The notes: generated by a model not told the origin, from the sequence alone. A DNA stretch of 64,000 nucleotides from Paulownia fortunei (GCA_019321725.1 CM033121.1:2666001-2730000); one strand, 5' to 3'. Numbered from the stretch's first letter, positions 20,396 through 33,000 are shown. A program made the numbers and translations.

Positions 20396-21800
20396 GGATA
20401 TGACTCCAAGCTTTTCGTTTGACATTGACGTGAGGAAAGAGTCCGGATTGCCATTCGGGTTCCGGTTTAATCCGACCGATGTCGAATTACTGTAGTGTTA
20501 TTTGGTTCCCAAGTTAAAGGGTGGAGAGCTTCCATCAGACTTCATTATGGATCTTGATGTCTACCAATATGACCCTGACCAACTTCCTTTAAGTTTAGTT
20601 ATGTCCATTGGTTGCATTGATGGCCATGCTTTTGCTTGATTTAATGTTTTTGAGGCTGTCTTAATGGAGTTTAGGATCTTTGTCAGTGCTCAATTCTATT
20701 ACAATGTGATTTTTTTCTTATTTATTTTTACTGCAAAAAGATCATGAAAATTGAACTTAAGCATATAATCAACTTTTGCAAAATCAGTTCTCTCGAAAAT
20801 AATTATGTTCAATTTGTTCATTCACCTTGATATTAGATTTGGGAAGTCAAAAGTTGTGGTAGGATAAATTTGGTTGGGTTGCTTCAATTTGATTTTTTCT
20901 CCAATTTTTTTTTTTGTTAAACTTAGTTCTTGAAGTTGAATGATCAATGTTTTGATATCTCTTTTTAAACTAAATCATTCAATACATCGAGATATCAAAG
21001 ACTAATAAATACAGTCTATGGCTATAAGAAACTACTTTCAGAAATAGATAATATCTACATTTTTGGTAAGTCTTGAATTCTATACCTCTTAATAGAAAAG
21101 TACTGGAGGTTCAGTTTTGCTGTGGAACCTTATTGCCAGAGAACCTATTTTTTAAGAAAAGATTTTTAAACCTTACAACTGTAATGGGTCAAAACATACC
21201 AATTGAATAGTTTCTTGCTCTTGTCTTCCAAAGACAAGGATACATACATGTTTCATATCTATTGAAACTTAAGTTTCATATCCTCTGGCCTTTAGATCAA
21301 TTCAAGCATGCAAAAGAGAATGAAGCACACTTTTTTCACAATGGAGAAGTGCAAAAATTCACTAGGAGAGAGCTTGGTTCGAACTACATCCAGTGGCTAC
21401 TGGAAAGTTTGTGAAGAGAACATTCCCATTTATCGTGCCAATGAAACCATTGGGTTCAAGAACAAACTTTTCTTCTATCGTGGAAACGATCCCAATGTAC
21501 ATAAAACCGATTGAAAGATGATTGAATACCGTTACAATTTCCTACTAGCAGTAGTAGTATAAGTATCAGCACTCTTTCAGCCAAGCTTCAGGGTTGTCTA
21601 TTTAATTATCTTTTTTCTATAAAAACTTTGTTAAATGGAAAATAAATGAGAGACTTATATGGGTTGCCCCAATTTGAATTATTTTTTTTGGGTTTTGGCA
21701 GATGGAGAGTTATGTAGTTTGCAAAGTTAGGCTCAAGATGAGGATGGAGAAGGAATGTTTAGTGGAAGAATCATCAGATGAGGAAAGTGGCTTCAATTAA
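20396..21800 (+). pseudogene. NAC transcription factor pseudogene
   Basis: Exon 1 from the ATG at 20396 gives LPFGFRFNPTDVELL (NAC subdomain A), then an in-frame TAG at 20493-20495. The same frame continues CYLVPKLKGGELPSDFIM and LDVYQYDPDQLP (subdomain B). Exon 2 (about 21305-21540) shows the subdomain C/D signature TTSSGYWKVCEENIPIYRAN and GFKNKLFFYRGNDPNVHKTD, then a TGA at 21512-21514 where a tryptophan is usual, followed by KMIEYRYN. Exon 3 from about 21701 gives ESYVVCKVRLKM (subdomain E), then stops at about 21798. Two in-frame stops at conserved positions argue against a working DNA-binding domain. It has no counterpart in block A. A readthrough or unusually spliced product is possible but unlikely. 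Confidence 0.82.
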
Positions 21801-22560
21801 GGAAATGCATTGGCTGAAAAACGGTAAAATGCATGTTACACTCGGTGGAGTGTGCATTTGGTGGAGATCCACTCTTTATCCACAAACACCTGCATAGGTG
21901 TATGTATTTTTGTGTATGGATAAATGATGAATGTTACATCCAATATACTTTTGAACATATAATAATCTATTATATATTTCAATTAAACACTAAGAATCTT
22001 CTTTTGTACTATGTGTATTATTTGGTTATATGGATTATCAAATTACCATAGCATGAATTTTTAACATGAAAATGGCCTTGTTGAGTGGTAGTTGGAACTT
22101 ACACTCTTGAGGATTTATTTCAATATTGTTGGACTTGTATATATTTATAAGTTCAACATGTGAACACCTCTATAAATGGCAATTATAATCTTGACTCAAT
22201 GTCTCAATCTATCAATATATCTATTTCCACATAAAAAGTACTTGATTACATTAAAAAACAATGAAAGTATTATCTCGTTTTAATTACAAGAATAGTTCGT
22301 ACTATGTTTTGTTTTACAATACTATAACATTATTTTCTTGTAACCTATGCTCATATTGGTTGTTATATTATGACATTATAGTATTGGTTATATTATGATA
22401 TTATTGGTTATGATATTATAGTACAACATTATAGTTTTTGTAGTATGACATTATTAAAAATAATTAACATCTGCTTTTATTTGAAAAAAAGAAAAATCAA
22501 TAAAAGTGTCGTTTGGAAACAAAAAAAAAAAAGGCGGTTCAAGTTTACCCGCGTTTTTCT
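21801..22560. other. Intergenic, AT-rich
   Basis: No gene seen. Contains irregular tandem words built from ATTGGTTATATTATGA between about 22353 and 22440. Confidence 0.6.
22353..22440. repeat. Degenerate AT-rich tandem repeat
   Basis: Repeated TATTGGTTATATTATGA/ACATTATAGT words, three to four imperfect copies. No function assigned. Confidence 0.6.
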
Positions 22561-22669
22561 CTCCCAGTTTGTGTACCAACAAATGGTAAACAAAATTGAA
22601 ATGGTCCCTTCTCTTTAGATCTCCCTATTTCTCTCAACAACTGTTCTTTTCTCCTCATCTCACTCTCAG

Positions 22670-23156
22670 GTAATCTTTGATCCTTTACTTATTGTTGTCT
22701 GTGTCTGAATTTTGTTGGGAAATAACCTTGTTTTGTCTGTGCATGATATTCTACTTCTGATTCAGGTAGTTGTTCTCCTATGATTATCTATGCCTGTTGA
22801 ATTACACGGATTGATAAGAGATCTACAATTGTATTGTTGTTTTAGTTGCTGATCAGAATGTTTTCCTCTATGAAGTACAAGAATACCTATTAACAATGCA
22901 TATGATATTAGTTGAGTATTTGCTGTGTGTGTGTGTGTGGCGTGGGATGGGGCGGGGTGGGGGAGGGCCTCTTCTTTCCCCCTTAATTTCATAGATCTGT
23001 TGATGCAGTGATCTCTTAATTTCTAATGGTATTTTGAGCCTGTCTTTCCATTTGATGCATATTCAGACAATATTTTTTTTGCATATTGCGGTTTTCTTAG
23101 GTCAATTATTGAATTGTTAGTTACTTGGTAACGGCATTGCTGTGTGCTTGATTTAG
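22670..23156 (+). other. 5'UTR intron of UGD
   Basis: Donor CTCTCAG/GTAATC ends a CT-rich leader, and the acceptor GATTTAG precedes a short second leader exon (23157-23181) before the ATG. A leader intron with an intronless coding region is, as I recall, the usual organisation of plant UGD genes. A GT repeat followed by G-runs (about 22923-22967) lies inside. Confidence 0.7.
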
Positions 23157-23181
23157 GCCGCTGCTGCTCAAGTAAGTTACA

Positions 23182-24624
23182 ATGGTGAAAATCTGTTGTA
23201 TTGGAGCTGGTTATGTTGGTGGGCCGACCATGGCTGTGATTGCCCTGAAGTGCCCATCAATTGAAGTGGTGGTTGTTGATATCTCCACAGGCCGAATCTC
23301 AGCTTGGAACAGTGAGAAACTTCCAATTTATGAGCCTGGCCTTGAAGATGTAGTGAAGGAATGCAGAGGTAGAAACCTCTTTTTCAGTACCGACGTTGAA
23401 AAGCACGTAGCAGAGGCTGATATTGTCTTTGTTTCTGTTAACACTCCGACGAAAACTCAAGGGCTTGGAGCAGGCAAAGCTGCTGATCTGACTTACTGGG
23501 AAAGTGCTGCCCGTATGATTGCAGATGTATCCAAATCTGCCAAGATAGTGGTCGAGAAATCAACCGTTCCTGTGAAAACTGCTGAGGCAATAGAGAGAAT
23601 ACTGACTCACAATAGCAAGGGCATTAATTACCAAATCCTGTCCAATCCAGAATTTCTTGCTGAGGGAACTGCAATAAAGGACCTTTTCAACCCTGATCGT
23701 GTCCTCATTGGAGGCCGGGATACCCCAGATGGACAAAAGGCAATAAAAACACTAAAAGATGTTTATGCCCATTGGGTTCCTGAAGAGAGGATCATTTGCA
23801 CTAATCTTTGGTCTGCTGAGCTCTCCAAACTTGCTGCTAATGCTTTCTTGGCACAGAGGATCTCTTCAGTCAATGCCTTGTCGGCATTGTGTGAAGCGAC
23901 TGGTGCAGATGTCAGTCAAGTGTCGTACGCGATTGGTAAGGACACGCGTATTGGCCCCAAGTTTCTCAATGCCAGTGTTGGCTTTGGAGGCTCTTGCTTC
24001 CAGAAGGACATATTGAATTTGGTCTATATATGTGAATGCAATGGCCTTCCTGAGGTTGCAAATTACTGGAAACAGGTCATTAAAGTGAATGACTACCAGA
24101 AAAGCCGGTTTGTCAATCGTTTGGTGTCCTCAATGTTCAACACAGTTGCAGGCAAGAAGGTTGCTATTCTGGGATTTGCTTTCAAGAAAGATACCGGTGA
24201 TACAAGGGAAACACCGGCTATTGATGTGTGCATAGGTCTGTTGGGGGACAAAGCCCAGTTGGCCATTTATGATCCAGAAGTATCTGAGGATCAGATTAAC
24301 AAGGATCTTGTTGTGGAAAAGTTGGATTGGCATCGTCCCATTTTTCATAAACCTCTGAGCCCCACTGCTCTCAAGCAAGTTAGCGTGGTAATGGAAGCGT
24401 ACCAGGCAACCAAAGATGCTCATGCCATCTGCATTCTAACCGAGTGGGATGAATTCAAGACACTCGACTTCAAGAAAATATATGACAATATGCAAAAGCC
24501 TGCGTTTGTATTTGATGGTCGAAACGTTGTAGACGTGGAAAATCTTCGTAAAATCGGGTTCATTGTTTACTCCATTGGGAAACCACTGGATTCCTGGCTG
24601 AAAGAGATGCCTGCTGTGGCTTAA
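23182..24624 (+). CDS. UGD: UDP-glucose 6-dehydrogenase
   Basis: One uninterrupted frame of 480 residues, the normal plant UGD length. The enzyme oxidises UDP-glucose twice with NAD+ to give UDP-glucuronate in the cytosol, the entry to UDP-xylose, UDP-arabinose, UDP-galacturonate and so to hemicellulose and pectin. N-terminal Rossmann motif [10 protein letters not shown] (residues 7-16); [12 protein letters not shown]; catalytic centre [10 protein letters not shown] with C272; linker [17 protein letters not shown]-terminal NAD-type domain [21 protein letters not shown]. No missing key residue. It is the intact parent-type copy of the pseudogene at 10102-11555. Upstream neighbours are a NAC pseudogene and BGLU-B on the same strand. 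Confidence 0.97.
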   Translation: MVKICCIGAGYVGGPTMAVIALKCPSIEVVVVDISTGRISAWNSEKLPIYEPGLEDVVKECRGRNLFFSTDVEKHVAEADIVFVSVNTPTKTQGLGAGKAADLTYWESAARMIADVSKSAKIVVEKSTVPVKTAEAIERILTHNSKGINYQILSNPEFLAEGTAIKDLFNPDRVLIGGRDTPDGQKAIKTLKDVYAHWVPEERIICTNLWSAELSKLAANAFLAQRISSVNALSALCEATGADVSQVSYAIGKDTRIGPKFLNASVGFGGSCFQKDILNLVYICECNGLPEVANYWKQVIKVNDYQKSRFVNRLVSSMFNTVAGKKVAILGFAFKKDTGDTRETPAIDVCIGLLGDKAQLAIYDPEVSEDQINKDLVVEKLDWHRPIFHKPLSPTALKQVSVVMEAYQATKDAHAICILTEWDEFKTLDFKKIYDNMQKPAFVFDGRNVVDVENLRKIGFIVYSIGKPLDSWLKEMPAVA

Positions 24625-25352
24625 GGAACATGAATCATAATTTGCTGTGGCAGCCAAGGTTTACTAGTTTAGCTTTTAAGGATCAACCTGTTTTATCAAT
24701 TTCTATCCAATGTTTGTAGTTTTACTTGTTTTGAGTATCTCTAAATGTATACTCAGTAGGATTATGTATAAGCTCATAGCAGCAGCAGAAATCTTGAACC
24801 TAATCTTCTTTGTTTGACAGATATTCCACCAGATTTACGAGCTTTTTAGCTCGAATGCACCTTATTGTTTGATTTACTGTCGTTTTTCCAGGGGTTGAGC
24901 TTTCATAGAGCATGTAAAACAGTGTCGCCCGTGTTGATTTATGTCATATTTGGATTGATAGTGAGATATATATGTTCACAGAGCATAATTTAATCTCACC
25001 ACAAGCATAAAATGTTAAAAGATAATTTTTCAACGATACTAGTTTTTCACACTTATTTAATCCTCATTTTCACAAATAAAAACAAAATAGAAAAAGAAAA
25101 GAATGATTCATGATCACAAGCATAATTATTTCCAAGATTTATCAATGGGGATTTTCATGCAACATAAGGGCTGAAAAACTATCTGAAAGAACTTGGAGCC
25201 AAACAACTTAAGTTCCATTCTTTTTTTTCAAGCAATGTATTTTTCCCTTCTTGTTTGGGATTGATGTCACTTGATGATCTATATTCCGTAAATAGTAAAA
25301 GATGATACGATAAACTAACAATTAAATCTAATTTGAATACGACAAAACATAA
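24625..25352. other. UGD 3'UTR and intergenic
   Basis: The first few hundred bases are the likely 3'UTR (T-rich, with GTATACTC/ATGTATAAG-type poly(A) context). The remainder is AT-rich with no gene, and leads into the Helitron target repeat. Confidence 0.6.
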
Positions 25353-26529
25353 TCTATATCTATACTATTATAAATTATATAATTTTGGAACAAATAATAT
25401 TTATTTATTTAATTGATCAATGAGATTATAGAATAATTACAATAAGAAAACAATAAGAATCCAACACAAACTCTATTTTCATTTGTTTGATATTTTAAAA
25501 AAAATATGTGAAAATTATATTTATAAGTACTTTATCTTTTGTTTTCTTTTTTGTCCATTTATATAATATAAAAGATTGAAATAAGAATTAAAATTGGATG
25601 AAATACACACACACAAGTCATTGTAACACAAAAAAAAAAAAAAAAAAGAACTTCATATAACATGTATCAATTTGACATTATCTTAAACCATTTGTTAATT
25701 TAAATATAGGAGAAGTGAATTCAAATAACCATGATTTCAAGTTTTATGATAAATATATTTATGTGGTTGCTAAAGAATTGAAAAAAAATGAAAAGTTAAT
25801 TTTTTTTATAGATATTTTATATTTCAAATTTTGTTTTTTGTACTTCTTTGGAAGGAACGAGAGAGATAATGAAGTGAACAAGAGGAGTATGTAAGTAAAT
25901 GAATAAGATTAACTTTTATATATTTTTTAAATTAAATAGTAATTATGAAGAATATTATGATATTGTCTAATTTTGACAAAAAAATAATTTTCTTCACTTG
26001 AAAGTTTTTATTAAAATGTGACACTTCATGGTATATTTTTTAGTATTTTCTCTTTATTAATTTCGAATATTACGTTGACTAAAAACATGGAATATTATTA
26101 CAAATAGTTGAAAAAAAGTATTTATTAATTTTTAGCGCGTGAAATTATTCGATTTAATCATGTATAATGTATTTAATGCAAAAAAAATTCGTGAAATCAA
26201 GTAAGAAGAAAACTTCTTCACCATCAAAATCAAGCAAAAGGATGGCTATCGTGATCATAAATTTATGTAAGAATTTATTTAGTTATATTATATATTTTGA
26301 AATTATCATTAAATTTAAATTTTTAAATATTTTTATTTAATCATTCATATTGATTTATACTTATTGACAATAAAATATTTAAAAGTACATTGAAATATTC
26401 TTGTTTTTAATTAAGTAAGTATTCAATTAATATTTCTCTATTTATAAAAATACCATCTAACATTTAAGTTATTAAATAATATAATTATTTTAGTAAACTT
26501 TACGTGCGTTAGCACGTGCTTTTTACTAG
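25353..26529 (+). mobile_element. Non-autonomous Helitron, 1177 bp
   Basis: The 5' end is TCTATATCTATACTATTATA, the typical TC start with a TATACTATTA motif of plant Helitrons. The 3' end is a perfect hairpin (ACGTGC, loop GTTA, GCACGT; 26502-26517), eight bases, then CTAG followed by host T. Left flank ends ...CATAA and right flank starts TCAAAATAAA, fitting insertion between A and T. The uninterrupted target word ACAAAACATAATCAAAATAA occurs at about 26595-26614, so the empty site is visible. The interior has no Rep/helicase frame and includes poly-A at 25629-25647. Confidence 0.85.
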
Positions 26530-26680
26530 TCAAAATAAAAAAATTAAATATAATAATATAATAATAAATAATCAATAAATTTAATTTGAAAATGACAAAA
26601 CATAATCAAAATAAAAGATCGACACATTTAATTTAAAAATGACAAAATACAATCAAAATACAGGAATAAATGCAATAATA
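26530..26680. repeat. Local AT-rich tandem repeat hosting the Helitron
   Basis: Units of the type TTTAATTTGAAAATGACAAAACATAATCAAAATA occur at about 26580-26615 and (diverged) 26629-26665. The half unit left of the Helitron (about 25326-25352) is a third copy split by the insertion. Confidence 0.75.
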
Positions 26681-26932
26681 CAATTATAAAAGATTGATAC
26701 TTTTGACGGCTCTTGAATTGAATAATATACTAAATAAATAAAAAATAAACTATAGACAAATATACCTATTAAAGGATTGTTTGGGAAACACAAGTCCCCA
26801 AAAGTAACCATGTCATATTTGATTTCCATTTTATCATTTGTTTTTTAATCTTGTTTGGTAAGGAAGTCAAAGCCCAGTGGAATTCTAACACGCCAAACAC
26901 ATGCGCAAAAAGGATCCTCATCAGCTGGCTGA

Positions 26933-26953
26933 CACGTGTACCAACTACACGTG
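26933..26953. promoter_or_regulatory. Pair of G-boxes upstream of the ELM2-SANT gene
   Basis: CACGTG occurs at 26933-26938 (in ACACGTGT) and 26948-26953 (in ACACGTGC), 15 bp apart. G-box/ABRE-type elements bind bZIP and bHLH factors. They lie about 1.5 kb upstream of the ATG but just upstream of the likely transcribed leader, so a promoter role is plausible. The role is inferred. Confidence 0.55.
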
Positions 26954-26959
26954 CGGATT

Positions 26960-28493
26960 CATAACCGGGTCATCGTATTCGGATCCTCCTCCACCCTACA
27001 AAAACCACACGGACCGCACCGAAAACTTTTCCCCAATTTCCATCGATTCCCTCCAATCTGACTATCGTCGAGGATCGAAGCTTCGTTCAAATTAATGTAT
27101 CAATCTTCAAATCTAGCACTCTATTGATTCAATTCGTTTCGTTTTTTTTCGATTGATTGATCTTTCGACCCAATCTGTTGACGATAAGAAATTCTAGGTT
27201 TTCGCTTTTAATCTTCTGATCTGTGCGATTTTTTCCTGAAATCTGTTAAATTTTTGGATTTTTGCTATCAATTTTGTAAATTCTTTATTTCCCCTCTGTT
27301 ATAGATTCAGAAGTTGTAATTTTATCCGGAGACTTTTTGATATCTAGGGTTTGGCTGGTGTCGTGGTTCTTTAATCTTTAGGTTCTCTTGATCTGTAAAT
27401 TGATTTGCGGTTTTGTTATGTCTGTTTCTGAATTGAATTTTAGTAGGCTTTTTGTGGTTTTTTATATGGATTTTGTGAATCTAGGGTTAGGTTTTTTTTA
27501 ATGTAATTGGGGTGTTCTTTTTATTCTGTTTTTATCTGCGAGAATTTGTTTGCAGAGCATCCTTTGGTTGTTTTGGTCTTTAAAAATTCTTGATTAGGTA
27601 TTTCGTGTAATTAATTTGAGAAAGTGGATAATAAAATTTTGTTCTTTAATAAAGTACTATAATTTTATTTTTATTTTTTGAAGTCTATTTGATCTTGTGT
27701 AGCATAAAAATGTCCTAATTGCTTGTGGAGGAAACTTGCTGTTTTGGATGGGGTTTAGTAATAATAGCCACACAAACTTGATATAGCATGTGAAAATAAT
27801 AACTATGGACAACATGAAGAAAGTACATTTAGTTATTTAAATATTTTTTCCCTTACGTTTAATTGGTGGCAATGCTGGAAGCAAGAATTCTGTTATCCGA
27901 CTGGATTTGGTTGGCTTATCTGTTAGTTAATTGATTATGTTTTGCTTTTACCATTACGAAATAATTATAAAGTGATTAATTGTTTTCTCGTGCTTCTTGT
28001 ACTTAAAACGTGTCAGGTTTTACGTTGACTCATTAGATTAGTGGGTCCTATATCGGATGGTGATTTTGTGGATTTATATGTCTTGACTGGTCTTAGATAC
28101 CCTTTCACTTCCTCCTTTTATGGACTGATATACACGTGCCACATAATCATAATTACACTTGCCATGTATCGGTTTACCCTCCGCGTGTTTCTTACATTGC
28201 AATGTGTTTGTGTGTACATTATTTTTTTTTTTGCTATCTTGATTTCTTTTTGCTTTTATCAATTGCAGTTGTGCAATCTAGAGAATACACAACTTATACA
28301 CAACTTAGAGAATATGCCGAAGCACTTAGATGTGCATTATTGGTGCATGACTCATATAGATTTTACTGCTATTGCATCGTGCACTAGATCACTACTTGCA
28401 TTGCTTATTTACTACCATACATTGCAGGTTATATGCTTTCCTGTTTAAAAATGATCTATATTCAAATGTTTTTCATTTTATCCTGAAATACAG
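26960..28493 (+). other. Promoter/5'UTR with long leader intron of the ELM2-SANT gene
   Basis: A CT/CA-rich leader-like stretch around 26985-27105 is followed by T-rich, intron-like sequence to the acceptor TGAAATACAG at 28493. I could not choose a donor with confidence. Open frames inside (26901-27095, 28041-28448) resemble no protein and cross intron-like sequence. Confidence 0.5.
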
Positions 28494-28496
28494 AAG

Positions 28497-30031
28497 ATGG
28501 GAGTCAAACGACCTTTAGAAGAGGAAAATCTTCCAGAGCTTTCTTTCAAGCAACCTAAACAACTTGATAACAACAAAAAGCTGACATTTATGACACAGGA
28601 TTTTCCTTCTCAGGCAACTGCTCCGAGAATTGATTCTCCTGGTAAATTTTGCTATTTGGCACCATATTTGTCAATTCTTTTTTTTTCTGTAATGGATTAT
28701 TGTTATGTGACATTTTTTTTGGATACATTCCTTTAGATTCATACTTGAAAATGCAAGCTTTTGCCAGGACATTTATTTTAACTTATACTATATAAATTAA
28801 AAGGTGTTTCTGTCTTTATCTGTACGCATTTTAGTGAAGCATGATTTAACAAGTTATGCATGTGATATCTGTCTTTATTATTGTAGGTGAAGCAAAAAGC
28901 AACTTTTGTAAGTTACATTTTGATGGGATGCTAAAAAATGGCAACGCTGATGGTGCATCTATGGCGGACAAAGAATTGGAGGCAAGTGCACCCTTATCTT
29001 TGGTCACCAGCAGCAGCAGTGAGGAAGATGCTGGAAACGAGGACACCACTTTCTTGAATAATTTTCCAGGATGTGTTGATCTCAGCATACCATGGCGACC
29101 ACCAGAACAGTTTGAGGATCCATACATATTCTTGTTGAATTGTTCTCCTAGGAAAGAAGTTCCTGTTGGACCAGACCATCAATGTGAAGTTCCAAAGTGG
29201 GATCCAAGTGCTAGCGGGAAAGATATTTCAGGTTCCAACAACTTTGTTGACAATGACAGGGAGCAGAAACTGATGGGTACTTGTATCATTCCTATGCCTG
29301 GGTTAAATGATTCAAGCATTGATGGGATCGCAGTTGGACGTGGCAGAACAGATTGTAGCTGCCTGGATATGGGGTCCATGAGATGTGTGCAGCAACATGT
29401 AAAGGAAGCAAGGGAAAAATTACAAGAGATCTTGGGAGAGGAGACTTTCAGGGAGTTGGGTTTCTATGAAATGGGTGAGGAGGTCACTTGCAAGTGGACA
29501 GCTGATGATGAAAAAGTCTTTCACGAGGTGGTTTTCTCTAATCCTGTGTCGCATGGTAGAGATTTTTGGAAGCACCTCAGTGCTGTGTTCTCAACTCGAA
29601 CAAAGAAGGAACTTGTCAGTTATTATTTCAATGTGTTTATGCTGCAGAGGCGGGCAGTTCAGAACAGATCTTATTTTTTGCATATAGACAGTGACGATGA
29701 TGAAGAGCAGAGAGGTGCACGTGGAGACTACTGTCAGAACATATCTTCTTTGCTGGATCAAGACACTGATGATGACGATGACCTGAAACATACCCATGGG
29801 GACTTTTATCTAGTTGGCGGAGAACATGAAGACTCCACAGTTGAGTCTTTCAGTGACCCGGATTTGGATGCAGGCTGGGTGGAGGACTACGGGTCCAAGC
29901 CTGAAAATGTCTGTGGGGTTGAGGGCAGTGATAACAATCATGGAACTTCTGATGGCAATGTTCCTAAGCAAGATGCTGTTGAGATGGATGGTGGAAGCGG
30001 TCAAATGTCTGGACAAGAGACCAAAAAGTAG
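28497..30031 (+). CDS. ELM2 and SANT/Myb-like domain protein
   Basis: Two coding exons, 28497-28641 and 28887-30031 (1290 nt, 429 residues), GT-AG intron, phase 1. The N-terminus MGVKRPLEEENLPELSFKQ is nuclear-protein-like. A conserved block CVDLSIPWRPPEQFEDPY precedes the ELM2-type core VPVGPDHQCEVPKW (about residues 140-153). A helical segment follows (VKEAREKLQEILGEETFREL, about 219-239), then a SANT/Myb repeat (WTADDEKVF ... FWKHLSAVF ... ELVSYYFNVFMLQRR, about 251-306). The C-terminus is strongly acidic with DSDDDEE and DTDDDDD runs. ELM2-SANT proteins act in histone deacetylase-type chromatin complexes; the plant members are poorly characterised. Start supported by the leader acceptor four bases upstream. 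A poly-A run at 30111-30126 lies about 80 bp after the stop. Confidence 0.88.
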
Positions 30032-33000
30032 CTTGATGACTGGAGTTTTGATTCTCAACTTTGGTCATCCCTATACTACTATGTAGAATTAGACATAGAA
30101 AAGGAAGGAAAAAAAAAAAAAAAAAACGTGCCTGAACTTAAATGTTCTGTGTCTTTTGGAGTTTTTGAACCCAATGTTCTCTAAAACTAAGTGAAACATT
30201 CTGAGAACAAACGGAGTTCCTCCCTTAGGTAGAAGAATTTTGTAGCTCTTTTGAGCATGGACGACTCCACCATTCTTTGGGTGGGATCACCTTAACCCCA
30301 CCCCACCCCCACCCCTAAAATGTTAAGTTTGCTAAGACGGCTTTATGGAATGAATTATAATTCCTTTAGTTTATATTTCAGGAAAATGATTCGTTGACCC
30401 AAAGCAATCACAAATCCTGAATTCATCCTTGTGAATAAGGAGAAATAGATATTTTAATCTTATCTGAGGATCTAACAGCAATTAAGATTAATGGGCTAAT
30501 GGGCCACGACGATTTGTAGATGGTTACAAAAAAAAAGCAAAAAAATATCCATTGATTGGGCTGGGATTGGTGATGCGAAGTGGCTTAATTAAGCCTGTGA
30601 TATAACAAAATGGCCCAAATCCTTAAAAAATTTGCTGCAGTCGTCAATTTTTGACTAGTTCAGCTTTAAAATAAGTTAGAATCTGCTTATTCTAATACTG
30701 GCCCCTTTTTAAGTTACCATTTCTGATTTTTGACATGACTCTTATTAGTTTCTAAAGCTTTTAATTTTGTTTTTTTTCTAATTTTTGGGTTTATTTTTTA
30801 GATGTTGGATTTTAATGTTCGGATTCTTGTTATAACAATGACAAATTGTTTATGGTACAGTTTCCTCATGGTAGGGCTAAGGGGAATAGCCTTCTTCAAA
30901 GAACATGACAAATTATTTCACTTTGTAGTCATCACCTCAAATGGAATAGAAGCAAAATTGAGTTGATTGTGTTTTCTCTTATTAGTCCCTTAATTTCCTC
31001 TAAAGAAATGAAGATAGAAACATAAACGTCAAATCCAATCCTCAATCTAGACGAGGGGATAATGAAAATATCGTATTTTCAGACAAGAATTAAAATATAT
31101 TAATAAGGTCTAGTTCAAGTATCATAGTTTGATGGGGCTTTTCAAGACTCTTACAATTTAGAGACCTTGGAATCGAGTTCAATATAGTTAAATTAATCTA
31201 TTTTATTAATAGTTTATGGTTTAATTTAAGTTATCAGTTACCTTTACTAATTATTCAAATCTTGTTATATTGAATAGATTGATATGTTTAAATTATAATC
31301 ACTCAAGAGCAAAAATGCAAAATTCCGCCCCACTTGAAGTCGCGCAATGGTAAAACGTTTGAAACACTTCTTTGAGGATTAGATGTACGATTTCCTTGTA
31401 AGCACTTTGGTCCCCTATGGGTACGCTCGGTGGTGGGGGAGTTCTCGGACCCCATCTTTGGATCTCATTTGAGGTGAATAACTGTATCATGATAAGAGTT
31501 ATCACTAAATGTCATTTTCAAGTGTGTATAAATTGATGTCACACCAACATTTAACCCGTTAGTTGAACCATGGGGAAAATCGGACATTTCAAAATTAGTC
31601 AATTCAAACTTGGATATTTGGATTATAAAAAAAATAAAAAATAAAATGCAAAATTGCTATGTTGATTTGACAACATAGAATTGGATTCTTGAAATAGGAA
31701 ATCTGTGCAAAAATTCAAATTAAAATTTGAATGATAAATTCCTGATTACAACTTATTGGCCTCACCAATGCTATGTTGTCAAGAAAAGCTAAGAGAAGTC
31801 ATCTTGAAGTTAGCAATAGCTTGTAAAGTTGAAAAAAGCTCTCTCCAAATAGCTTATGGCCCAGACAGTGAAATATTTTATTAAGTCATAAGCAAATTGC
31901 AGCTTTTCCATTCTGATCCTTGGCCAGCTAGTAGATGTTTGGTACTTGGTAGGACTTTTCTCTATTATAGTTTTCTTAGTTAAGGAAAAAGAATCTCATC
32001 TTTCTATAATCAATTCTATGATCCAGAACTCTCCCCACTCTTTGCTAACTCAATTTAAGCAGTTTTCAGCTTCTGATTATACATAAAAAATACAATAAAT
32101 TATGAAAATTACCCTTAAAATTTGTAATAACTCAAGGTACCTATATTTTCGAAAGATAATTGAATTTAGGTTTTTTAAAATTAGGCTAAATATAGGATAA
32201 TTTTTATAATTTATTCTAAAAATTAAAAACTATCAAGGTAGGACCTGTTTGTTTACATAATTTGATTTTGAGTTGTGACCACTCTCAGTCTAGGAAGAAA
32301 AAATAATGACATGGGTTAGGCTGATAATAAGCTATTTCATAACTAACCCTCTTAAGAAAAGTAGCTTAATTACTCTTTGGACACGTTGCTTTTGAAGGTA
32401 AAAAGGCTTGATTTCCTATTAGCAGATTCATGAATAAATTATAATAAGTCATAGGCGGCTTTTCAAGCTTTTATTATTATATTACTTTTCTGGTAGTAGC
32501 TTGTAATTAGAAATGAACCAAATGATTAGAAAATAGTGAAAAAACTATAATTTGCTTGATAGTCTTTTAAAAAAAAAATGGAGAAGAAAAAGAATTAATG
32601 AACTTATAAACGTACTTAATTTTGAGTTTGGACCAGAATTTTCCACCACCAAATCGATTAAAATTCCAATAAAAAATACTCATCTATTATTTTAGAAGCT
32701 ATTGAGATTTTGAGCATCAGTCATGGAAAAAAAAATAATTTAAGATCGATACTACAATGTTCATGAAATATTAGTACGTTTAACGTTTAATTTACTGTTA
32801 AAATAATAATATTATCGATTCTTCATATGATAAAGTATATTATTTATTGAATCCGTTTCAAATCAAACATCATTTTATTATTAATTTTTTGGATATGACT
32901 TAATAACTATAAAAAAACAACAAGAGTTCAATTTATTGAGCCTCTAATATACTCCATGGATATAAAAAAAATTCAAATTCTTGAAAGCACACTATTTTAT

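Noticed and set aside
20211..20495. 94-residue frame as a complete small gene
   Set aside because: Its end is the premature stop of the NAC pseudogene; upstream of the ATG at 20396 it is non-coding.
28041..28448. 135-residue open frame upstream of the ELM2-SANT gene
   Set aside because: It lies in T-rich, intron-like DNA before the leader acceptor, is overlapped by other accidental frames, and has no recognisable domain.
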